From positions 62,001-126,000 of the forward strand of contig CALMRZ010000016.1 of the NCBI GenBank assembly GCA_937872225.1: a DNA stretch of 64,000 bases. Direction: 5' to 3'. The translations under genes and the position numbers were made by a program. Source of the DNA: an uncultured Spirochaetota bacterium. Its GTDB lineage: Bacteria; Spirochaetota; UBA4802; UBA5550. Shown here one piece after another: positions 26,847-34,233 of this stretch; within the stretch, counting starts at the first letter, position 1; each line of letters opens with the position of its first letter. Under the pieces are notes generated by a model. That model was not told the origin of the DNA. It saw only the letters and a program-made list of their open reading frames with translations, and searched no databases.

Positions 26847-29234
26847 ATGAGCACGCAGCACGCCCTGAGCCGGCCCCCGACGCGGTCCCGCGTCGACACC
26901 CTCCGCTGGAGGATAATAGAAGCGCCGCAGGAGGTGTGCGTCGAGCGGGCCCGCTATCTCACGGAGGCGATGAAACAGCACTGGGACCAACATCCCCTGA
27001 CCAGGATGAGCCTGGCCTTCGAGCACATTCTGAAGAACATCAGCGTCATCATACGCGACGACGAGGTCATCGTGGGATGCCGCACCTCCAAGCTCAAGGG
27101 GGCGCCCCTGTTCCCGGAAAACAAGTCCCTCTGGATAGAGGGGGACCTGGAGAACTTCGACGTCCGCGCCCTCCAGCGGGCGCTGATCACCGGGGAAGAG
27201 AAGAAAGAGCTCGCGGAGGAGATGCTTCCCTTCTGGAAAGGCAGGACCGTGGAAGACCGGATGAAGGAGCTGATGCCGGCGGACATTCTGGAGGACATGG
27301 ACAAGTACATCTTCACCATGATGCTCGAGATAACCTACGGGATCGGCCATTTCACCATGGCCCATGACCGCGTCCTGGCCCGCGGCCTCCGCGGCGTCAT
27401 CGAGGACGCCGAGGGTACCATGGCGGCGCTTTCGCCCGCTGACAGGGAGGGCGAAAAGGGCCTCTTCTATGACGCGGTGATACGCTCCTGCCGGGCGGTC
27501 ATATCCTTCGCCCGGCGCTACGCGGACCTGGCCCTGGCCATGGCTGAAAAGGAGCGGGACAGGGCCCGGGCCGCGGAGCTTATGGAGGTCGCCCGCGTGT
27601 GCGGCCGCGTGCCCGAGTACCCGGCCGAAACCCTCCACGAGGCGGTCCAGAGCGTCTATTTCATCCACCTTGTCGCCCAGATCGAGTCCGGAGGGAACTC
27701 CATATCCCTGGGACGCATCGACCAGATACTCTTCCCCTATTACAAAAAGGACGTTGACGCGAACCGGGGGAGCGCGGACAGGGCCCGGGAGCTCGTGGCC
27801 ATGCTCTTCATAAAGACCAACGAGATCTGGAACGTCCTGGAGGAGGCCTTCATCCCCGGCGGCGAGGGCACCGAGGGCAAGACCACGCAGAACGTCACCG
27901 TGGGCGGGGTCGGGCCCGACGGCCGCGACGCCACCAACGACATGAGCTATATCGCCCTGGACGCCTACGCTGACGTGCGGACCGTGCAGCCCAATTTCGG
28001 CGTCCGGATTTCGCCCGACTGTCCCGCGGAGCTGTTGAACCGGGCCGTGGACTATGACCGGGACGGCGTGCTGATGCACCTGTTCAACGATGAGGCCATC
28101 ATCCGGTCCCTGGTAAAGGCGGGCCATTCGATCGAGGACGCGCGGAATTACGGCATGGTGGGCTGCCTGGAGCCGAACGCCCAGGGCAGGACCTTCGGGT
28201 CCACCTTCGCAGTGCAGTTCAACGGCATCAAGTGCGTCGAGCTGGCCCTGGCCAACGGGATTGACAACATCTTCGGTTACCCCAGCGGGATAGAGACAGG
28301 AGACCCTGCCGGGTTCACGAGCTTCGAAGACGTGTGGGCCGCCTATGACGGCCAGGTGAGGCATTTCATCGGGCAGATGGTGCGGGGCATGGAGGTGCTC
28401 GACCGCGTGATATCGGAAACCGTTCCTTCTCCCTTCGCTTCGGCCATGGTCGACGGCTGTCTCCAAAAGGGAAAGGACCTCACTGCCGGGGGAGCCATCT
28501 ACAACTCCACGGGGGTCCAGTTCATGGGCTTTGCCAACGTGGTGGACAGCCTGTACGCGGTGAAGAAGGCGGTCTTCGAGGAGAAGCGGTTCACCATGGG
28601 CGAGCTGGCCGAGTGGCTGTCGCAGGACTGGCAGGACGCGGAGGAGAAGCGCGTCTACTTGCGCAACAAGATCCCGAAATACGGGAATGACAACGACGAG
28701 GTTGACGCCATGGCTGTTCGGGTTGTCGACCATTACTGCGATATTCTCGCTGGTTATCGGAATTTCCGGGGCGGATTTTTCTGGCCGGGAATATTCTCGG
28801 TCGGTTTTCACATAACCATGGGAGCCTTCACGGCGGCAACGCCCGACGGGCGCTTCGCCGGCGATGTCCTGGGAAACGGCGTTACCCCCACGACCGGGAA
28901 CGCCATGTCCGGGCCGACGGCGATCATGAACTCCGTGACCAAACTCCCCATCACGCGGGTATACAACGGCGCCAACCTGAACATGCGCTTCCAGGGAAAA
29001 AAGATCAGCACCGCCAACCTGGTGTCGCTGATCAGGGGCTACTTCAAGCGGGGCGGCACCCAGGTGCAGTTCAACATGGTGGACTCGGCCGTGCTCAGGG
29101 ACGCGCAGGCCCATCCGGAAAAGCACCGGGACCTCTTCGTGCGGGTGAGCGGCTATTCCGCGGAATTCACCGGGCTGAGCGAGATCGCCCAGGAAGAGAT
29201 CATAAGCAGGACTGAGTTCGAAATGCGGCCGTGA
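26847..29234 (+). CDS. Glycyl-radical enzyme (PflD/dehydratase-lyase clade)
   Basis: A 795-residue glycyl-radical enzyme. The radical site is G769 in VRVSGYSAEF, and the thiyl cysteine is C440 in MVGCLEPN. The Cys-X-Glu arrangement (E442) is the one found in dehydratases, decarboxylases and lyases (glycerol dehydratase, CutC, hydroxyproline dehydratase, hydroxyphenylacetate decarboxylase), not in pyruvate formate-lyase, which has adjacent cysteines. It initiates C-O, C-N or C-C cleavage by hydrogen abstraction. The ATG at 26847 has AGGAGG six bases upstream. No radical-SAM activase gene is next to it or elsewhere in the window, which is unusual for this family. The substrate is unknown. Confidence 0.93.
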   Translation: MSTQHALSRPPTRSRVDTLRWRIIEAPQEVCVERARYLTEAMKQHWDQHPLTRMSLAFEHILKNISVIIRDDEVIVGCRTSKLKGAPLFPENKSLWIEGDLENFDVRALQRALITGEEKKELAEEMLPFWKGRTVEDRMKELMPADILEDMDKYIFTMMLEITYGIGHFTMAHDRVLARGLRGVIEDAEGTMAALSPADREGEKGLFYDAVIRSCRAVISFARRYADLALAMAEKERDRARAAELMEVARVCGRVPEYPAETLHEAVQSVYFIHLVAQIESGGNSISLGRIDQILFPYYKKDVDANRGSADRARELVAMLFIKTNEIWNVLEEAFIPGGEGTEGKTTQNVTVGGVGPDGRDATNDMSYIALDAYADVRTVQPNFGVRISPDCPAELLNRAVDYDRDGVLMHLFNDEAIIRSLVKAGHSIEDARNYGMVGCLEPNAQGRTFGSTFAVQFNGIKCVELALANGIDNIFGYPSGIETGDPAGFTSFEDVWAAYDGQVRHFIGQMVRGMEVLDRVISETVPSPFASAMVDGCLQKGKDLTAGGAIYNSTGVQFMGFANVVDSLYAVKKAVFEEKRFTMGELAEWLSQDWQDAEEKRVYLRNKIPKYGNDNDEVDAMAVRVVDHYCDILAGYRNFRGGFFWPGIFSVGFHITMGAFTAATPDGRFAGDVLGNGVTPTTGNAMSGPTAIMNSVTKLPITRVYNGANLNMRFQGKKISTANLVSLIRGYFKRGGTQVQFNMVDSAVLRDAQAHPEKHRDLFVRVSGYSAEFTGLSEIAQEEIISRTEFEMRP

Positions 29235-29295
29235 GCCGCATCTTCGGACCGGGCTCTGCCTGCGGTTTTCACATGACACATCAAGGGGGACGGGC

Positions 29296-30231
29296 ATGGG
29301 AAAGATAATGACCACCGCCGATGCCGTGAAGAAGTTCGTCGGGGACGGCGACTTCCTGTTCATCGGGGGTTATATCTGCAGGCCGCCCTTCGCGGCAATC
29401 CACGAGATCATCAGGCAGAAGAAGAAAGACCTTACCATCACGCGAAGCAACGCCGCCGACGATTTCGACATGCTCATCGGCGCCGGTTGCGTGAAGCGCT
29501 TCATCGCCACCTTCATTTCCCTGGGGCTGTACGGCCTGGCGCGGTGCTACCGGCGGTCGATAGAGAAGGGGATCCCCCGCAAGATCGAGCTGGAAGAATA
29601 CACGAACCTTTCACTTCCCCTCATGCTGATGGCCGGCGCCATGGGGATGCCCTTCGTGCCGGTAAAGGACATGGTGGGGACCGACCTGATGAACATACAG
29701 TCCTTCATGGGCGACAACAAGTACAAGATGATTGAGTCCCCCTTTGACGGGACCCCGGTCATGGTGGCCCCGGCCCTCAGGCCTGACACCGCCATCATCC
29801 ACGTGCAGCAGTCGGACGAGGACGGGAACGCCCAGATGTGGGGGATCGGCGGCGACTGCAAGTGGGGGGCCAACGCCGCGAAAAAGGTGATCGTGAGCTG
29901 CGAACGCGTCGTGAGCCGGGAGACCGTGGGCAAGGACCCCTCCCGCACCATCGTACCTTCGTTCAAGGTCGTGGCCGTAACCGAGGAGCCCTTCGGCGCC
30001 CACCCCGGGTACACGCCGGGCTTTTATGACGTGGACCTGCAGTACGGGAACCTCTACAAGGAGGCCTCCAATACCGTCGAGGGCTTTCAGGCTTTCCTGG
30101 ACGAATGGGTCTTCGGCGTCAAGGACCGCACCGAGTATATCCAGCACTACATCCAGAAATTCGGGTACGCGCAGTACAAGCGCCTGCAGGCGAAATTCGA
30201 TTACGGGTATACCGTATCGTATGCCTACTGA
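29296..30231 (+). CDS. Class I CoA-transferase, alpha subunit (GctA-like)
   Basis: A 311-residue alpha subunit of a family I CoA-transferase. The glycine-rich CoA-binding region is near the N-terminus (GDFLFIGGYICRPPFAAIHEI). VGTDLM, PDTAIIHVQQSDEDGNAQ and GAHPGYTPGFYDVD are typical of the GctA/IpdA branch (Pfam CoA_trans). It pairs with the next gene; together they move CoA between acyl-CoA and a free acid. Similar alpha/beta pairs include glutaconate CoA-transferase and the steroid-ring hydrolase IpdAB. AAGGGGGA precedes the ATG. The beta-subunit active site (next entry) favours transferase rather than hydrolase activity. Confidence 0.87.
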   Translation: MGKIMTTADAVKKFVGDGDFLFIGGYICRPPFAAIHEIIRQKKKDLTITRSNAADDFDMLIGAGCVKRFIATFISLGLYGLARCYRRSIEKGIPRKIELEEYTNLSLPLMLMAGAMGMPFVPVKDMVGTDLMNIQSFMGDNKYKMIESPFDGTPVMVAPALRPDTAIIHVQQSDEDGNAQMWGIGGDCKWGANAAKKVIVSCERVVSRETVGKDPSRTIVPSFKVVAVTEEPFGAHPGYTPGFYDVDLQYGNLYKEASNTVEGFQAFLDEWVFGVKDRTEYIQHYIQKFGYAQYKRLQAKFDYGYTVSYAY

Positions 30232-30245
30232 CCGGGAGGTGGGAA

Positions 30246-31046
30246 ATGAGCAATCATCCAGATGATTATATCAAGCCGGAATTGATGGCCTGCTGCGGCG
30301 CCCGCGAAATCAGGGACGGCGACATCGTCGTGGTGGGGACCGGGTTCCCCACCATGTCGGCCAATATCGCGCGGTACACCCACGCGCCCCGGGCCATGCT
30401 GATGCAGGAATCGGGCGTCTTCGACGCGCGGCCGGCGCGGCCGGCCCTTTCCGTGGGCGATCCCTGCCTGAACCCGGGCGCTGCCATGATCGGCGGCCTG
30501 GTGGAGATCATGGGAATTTTTTTACAAGGCGGATGGGTCGACGTGGGGTTCCTCGCCGGGAGCCAGATCGACAGGTTCGGCAACATCAATACCACCGTCA
30601 TCGGGCCGTACGAAAGCCCGAAGAGCCGCCTGCCCGGGTCCGGCGGGGCAAACCCGATCGGCGCCCTTGCGAAGCGCACCCTCATCATCGCCCTGCACAA
30701 CACCCGGAGCCTGGCGGAAAAAGTGGATTTCATTACCACCCCGGGGTACCTCGACGGCCCGGGAGCGCGGGAGAAGTGGGGGCTGCCGCCCGGCACCGGC
30801 CCCCAGGTGATGATAACCAACAAGGCGGTCATGCGCTTCGACAAGGACACGAAGGAGGCGTACCTGGAGAGCTATCATCCCGGGTCCTCCGTGGACGAGG
30901 TGGTGAAGCTCACGCCCTGGAAGCTAAAGGTGAGCGACGACGTGCACGAGACCGAGCCCCCGCGGGAGGAGGAGATCCGCGCCCTGCGGGAGGTCCTCGA
31001 CCCTCATCGCATGATACGGATTTACGAGAAACGCGGGTACGTGTAA
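30246..31046 (+). CDS. Class I CoA-transferase, beta subunit (GctB-like)
   Basis: A 266-residue beta subunit. E55 in MQESGVFDAR sits where glutaconate CoA-transferase GctB has its catalytic Glu54, the residue that forms the glutamyl-CoA thioester. FLAGSQIDRFGNINTTVIG and GSGGANPIGALAKRT are family signatures. The start at 30246 follows GGGAGGTGGG. It begins 14 bases after the alpha subunit, as expected for a 1:1 complex. In IpdB the equivalent glutamate is reported absent, so its presence here argues for acid activation by CoA transfer. The acid is probably a product of the cluster's upstream steps. Confidence 0.87.
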   Translation: MSNHPDDYIKPELMACCGAREIRDGDIVVVGTGFPTMSANIARYTHAPRAMLMQESGVFDARPARPALSVGDPCLNPGAAMIGGLVEIMGIFLQGGWVDVGFLAGSQIDRFGNINTTVIGPYESPKSRLPGSGGANPIGALAKRTLIIALHNTRSLAEKVDFITTPGYLDGPGAREKWGLPPGTGPQVMITNKAVMRFDKDTKEAYLESYHPGSSVDEVVKLTPWKLKVSDDVHETEPPREEEIRALREVLDPHRMIRIYEKRGYV

Positions 31047-31058
31047 AGGAGGCGGGTC

Positions 31059-32426
31059 ATGGAATACACCAAGGAACTGGTCAAATTCTGCTCTGACATA
31101 TCCTTTGAAAAATTGCCCGGGGACGTCAGGCACAAGGCGAAGCTCTGCGTCCTCGATTACATCGCCAACATTTACGGGTCCCTGGAACTCGACGCGGTGC
31201 GGTCAGTCGTGGATTTCGTGCGCTCCCTCGGCGGCCCGGAAGCGGCGACCGCCCTCGGGTGCGGGTTCCGGACCGGTCTGCAGAACGCGGCCTTCATCAA
31301 CGGCACCACGGCGGAGGCGATCGAGGCGCAGGACGGCCTCAGGTTCGGCGGCAACCACCCGGTATCGGCGGTGATCCCGGCCGTATTCGCCGCGGCGGAA
31401 TCCATGGGCCGGTCGGGCGCCCGCGTGATCGAGGCCATCGTGGCCGGGTACGAGGCGGCGGGACGTTCGGCAGCGGCGGTGCACCCCTTTCATACGCTTT
31501 CCGGGTTTCTCCCCACCGGAACCTGCGGAACCCTGGGGACCGCGGTGGCCGTCTCCAAGCTGATGGGCCATGGGTTTGAGAAGATGCTGAACGCGATCGG
31601 GATATCCGGTTACCTGCTGCCGCTTTCCATGGCGGAGCAGCTGATGGGCGGGTATACCGTGAAGATAGTGCAGGGAGGTCAGGCGGCGAGCGCCGGTATC
31701 ATGGCCGCCGGGCTGGCTGACCGCGGAATAACCGGCAGCCCCTTTGTCCTGGAAGGCACGGCGCTGAAGGGCGGGTTCACCCAGATCACGGTGAAGCAGG
31801 AGCCGAAGCCGGAGCGCATAACCGATAAGCTGGGCGAGCATTTTTCCATCATGGATATCTATTTCAAGCCGTACACCGCCTGCCGGCACACCCATGGCGC
31901 GGCCCAGGCGATGCTGGAGCTGGTAAAGGAAAAGAACGTCAAGGCGGCGGATATAGAATCCATCGCGGTATTCACCTACGCCATAGCCGCTCTTGCCGTG
32001 GGAAAGGGCGTCCCTGATGGCGGGTCCTTCGTGTCAGCTCAGTTTTCCATCCCCTACGTGGTGGCCGCCTGCCTCCTCGACGGCACGCTGGGGCCGGGGC
32101 AGCTCACGGAGCGGAGGCTCGCCGATCCTGCCGTGATAGCGCTCTCCAGGAAGGTGACGGTGCAGCCGGACGACGCCCTGAACAAGCTGTACCCGGACAA
32201 GACCGCGAGCCGGATCGAGGTCCTCATGAAGAACGGGGAGCGCCTGGTGAAGCAGGTTGACATTCCCAAGGGGGACCCCCGCGATCCGATGGAGGCCGGC
32301 GACATCTCGGAGAAGGTGCGCTTTTTCGCCGGGAGTCGCGACCGGAAAAAGATCGACCGGATCATCGACGCGGTCATGGACCTGGATAAAGCGAAAAACA
32401 TCAGGGACCTGGCTTCGCTGATATAA
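31059..32426 (+). CDS. MmgE/PrpD-family protein
   Basis: A 455-residue MmgE/PrpD protein. The N-terminal helical domain contains RHKAKLCVLDYIANIYGS and FINGTTAEAIEAQDG, and GTCGTLGTAVAVSKLMG lies near residue 155. IYFKPYTACRHTHGAAQAM near residue 265 matches the conserved active-site loop. The family includes 2-methylcitrate dehydratase, cis-aconitate decarboxylase and iminodisuccinate epimerase, so it probably acts on a di- or tricarboxylic acid, by dehydration, decarboxylation or epimerisation. A strong AAAGGAGG precedes the ATG. It is 12 bases after the CoA-transferase and may supply or consume its acid. A palindromic repeat follows the stop. Confidence 0.85.
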   Translation: MEYTKELVKFCSDISFEKLPGDVRHKAKLCVLDYIANIYGSLELDAVRSVVDFVRSLGGPEAATALGCGFRTGLQNAAFINGTTAEAIEAQDGLRFGGNHPVSAVIPAVFAAAESMGRSGARVIEAIVAGYEAAGRSAAAVHPFHTLSGFLPTGTCGTLGTAVAVSKLMGHGFEKMLNAIGISGYLLPLSMAEQLMGGYTVKIVQGGQAASAGIMAAGLADRGITGSPFVLEGTALKGGFTQITVKQEPKPERITDKLGEHFSIMDIYFKPYTACRHTHGAAQAMLELVKEKNVKAADIESIAVFTYAIAALAVGKGVPDGGSFVSAQFSIPYVVAACLLDGTLGPGQLTERRLADPAVIALSRKVTVQPDDALNKLYPDKTASRIEVLMKNGERLVKQVDIPKGDPRDPMEAGDISEKVRFFAGSRDRKKIDRIIDAVMDLDKAKNIRDLASLI

Positions 32427-32431
32427 TTGGA

Positions 32432-32515
32432 AGTAGTCCCCCTAAATCCCCCGGAGGGGGACTTGTGTGATTTGAATGAACTACAAAAGCCCCTCTCGGG
32501 GGGTGGGGGGCTGAG
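32432..32515. repeat. Short palindromic intergenic repeat (REP/MITE-like)
   Basis: Two hairpins in tandem: AGTCCCCC (32435-32442) with GGGGGACT (32456-32463), and an imperfect one from AGCCCCTC to GGGGGGCT (32488-32512). G/C-tract palindromes of this sort occur as dispersed intergenic elements in many genomes. It splits the catabolic cluster into two transcriptional halves or acts as an internal attenuator. Confidence 0.6.
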
Positions 32516-32582
32516 ACAAGCATCAATATCGTTGGGTTATGCGATACATTAAATTTATTTTGAATCGGAAAAAGGAACGGGA

Positions 32583-33749
32583 ATGGATTTCACATTGAGC
32601 GAAGAACAGCAGATGCTGGTCGATACCATCAGAAAGATGGGGCAGAGGGACAAGTTCAAGGAGCTGGCGAAGCATATCGACGAGACGGGGGAATTCCCCT
32701 TTGAGCTTATCGGCAAATACGGCGATATGGGACTCCTGGGGATGACCCTTTCGACGGAGCACGGCGGCGGCGGCCAGCCCGCCATGAACGCGGTCCTCTG
32801 CATCGAGGAACTGGCTAAATTCAGCCCCATGATCGCTGCGCCGGTGTTTGAGTCGAACGTGGGGCCGGTGCGGGTCATCGACCTCTTCGGCACCGAGGAG
32901 CAGAAGAAGACCATCGTCCCGGGGGTGTGCCGGGGTGAATACAGCGTGTCGGTCTGCATGACCGAACCGGAGGCCGGGTCCGACCTCACGGCCCTCACGA
33001 CCCGCGCTGTCGAGGACGGCGACTCGTACATCCTTAACGGCAAAAAGTGCTTCATCACCGGCGGCGGCCACGCCAGCCACTATATGGTCTACACCCGCTT
33101 CGGTGATACGAAAGGATATAAGGGCATCGGCGGACTCCTGGTGGAAAAAGGAACACCGGGCTTCACCTTCGGCAAGCAGGAAACATTCATGGGCCTCAGG
33201 GGCATGCCGTCGTGCGACCTGTACTTCGACGACGTCAGGGTCCCGAAGAAAAACCTGGTGATACCGCCGGGCGAGTTCAACAAGCTCATGTCCACCTTCG
33301 ATATCGAGCGGTGCGGCAACGCGGCCATGTGCCTGGGTGTGGCGGGCGGCGCTTTCGAGGAAGCGAAGGCTTATGCCATGGAGCGCAAGGCCTTCGGCAG
33401 GCCCATATGCGAGTTTCAGGCCGTGCAGTTCATGATGGTGGACATGGCGACCAGGCTGGACGCGGCGCGCCTCCTGGTGTACCGCGCCATAAGCGGAGCG
33501 GGCCGGGGCCTTCCCTCCATATACGAGGCCTCCATGGCCAAGGCGTACGCCAACGAGATGGCCGTGGACGTGACGAACCTGGCGATGCAGGTCTTCGGCG
33601 GATACGGCTACAGCCATGAATTTCCCATGGAGCGGATGTACCGCGACGCAAAGGCGTGGGGCGTCGCAGGGGGCACCATCCAGATGCTTAAAATCGGTAT
33701 CGCCGGCATGATCTTCGGCAGGCGCTTTGACCAGAGGAAAGGGCAGTAA
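32583..33749 (+). CDS. Acyl-CoA dehydrogenase with relocated catalytic base
   Basis: A 388-residue acyl-CoA dehydrogenase. CMTEPEAGSD, then YILNGKKCFITGG, and the C-terminal QVFGGYGYSHEFPMERMYRD with AK are standard FAD-binding motifs. At the place where MCAD-type enzymes have the catalytic Glu (YEGT) this protein has AGGT, with G363 instead of Glu. A glutamate is present at E242 in STFDIERC, which corresponds to the alternative base used by isovaleryl-CoA and long-chain dehydrogenases. It would form an alpha,beta double bond in a CoA ester and pass electrons to ETF; no etfAB is in the window. AAGGAAC precedes the ATG. Confidence 0.87.
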   Translation: MDFTLSEEQQMLVDTIRKMGQRDKFKELAKHIDETGEFPFELIGKYGDMGLLGMTLSTEHGGGGQPAMNAVLCIEELAKFSPMIAAPVFESNVGPVRVIDLFGTEEQKKTIVPGVCRGEYSVSVCMTEPEAGSDLTALTTRAVEDGDSYILNGKKCFITGGGHASHYMVYTRFGDTKGYKGIGGLLVEKGTPGFTFGKQETFMGLRGMPSCDLYFDDVRVPKKNLVIPPGEFNKLMSTFDIERCGNAAMCLGVAGGAFEEAKAYAMERKAFGRPICEFQAVQFMMVDMATRLDAARLLVYRAISGAGRGLPSIYEASMAKAYANEMAVDVTNLAMQVFGGYGYSHEFPMERMYRDAKAWGVAGGTIQMLKIGIAGMIFGRRFDQRKGQ

Positions 33750-33772
33750 CTTTAAACCAAGGGAGGATAAGC

Positions 33773-34210
33773 ATGAGCACATATTACAAGGACGCCGATG
33801 ACCTGTATAAAATTTACGGATATTTCCTGGAGCGCGTATTAAAGGACGAGAAAATCGGCACGAAAATGAGCAAGGCCGGCATCATAATTAAGTTCATATA
33901 CACTGATCCGGACGCGGAGATCACCATTGATCTGAAAAATCCTCCGGCAAAGGAAGGATACTACGGGACCTTCTACCTGGGCCCCTGCGACCTCAAGGAG
34001 GACGTGTGGTCAAAACAGCCTGCCGACCATTCGCACCGGTTCTGGCACGGCCTGGAAAACCCGATCGCCGGCGTCACCAAGGGCATCATCAAGCAGGGCG
34101 GGAAAGTGACCGCCATGCTGAAGCTTCTGCCGGTCATCAAGCCGGCCTTTAAGATGTATCCGATAGCCCTGAAGGAGATGGGGCTGGAGCACCTGATCGT
34201 TTCGAAATAG
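33773..34210 (+). CDS. SCP2-like sterol/lipid-binding protein
   Basis: A 145-residue protein resembling the SCP2 sterol-binding fold: an N-terminal helix pair, then beta strands (GIIIKFIYTDPDAEITIDLK and GYYGTFYLG) and hydrophobic C-terminal helices (MLKLLPVIKPAFKMYPIAL). Proteins of this fold hold long-chain or polycyclic hydrophobic ligands. GGGAGG lies seven bases before the ATG. It sits between the acyl-CoA dehydrogenase and the aldehyde oxidoreductase, suggesting that the pathway handles a hydrophobic CoA ester or aldehyde. The fold assignment is from sequence pattern only. Confidence 0.68.
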   Translation: MSTYYKDADDLYKIYGYFLERVLKDEKIGTKMSKAGIIIKFIYTDPDAEITIDLKNPPAKEGYYGTFYLGPCDLKEDVWSKQPADHSHRFWHGLENPIAGVTKGIIKQGGKVTAMLKLLPVIKPAFKMYPIALKEMGLEHLIVSK

Positions 34211-34233
34211 CACGATGGAAGCGGGGGTCCGAT

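Noticed and set aside
26787-29363. Very long minus-strand open frame opposite the glycyl-radical enzyme
   Set aside because: It is a mirror of a GC-rich coding strand. Its product has no motifs, is rich in His/Gly/Val/Pro, and the plus strand has clear catalytic motifs and a ribosome site.
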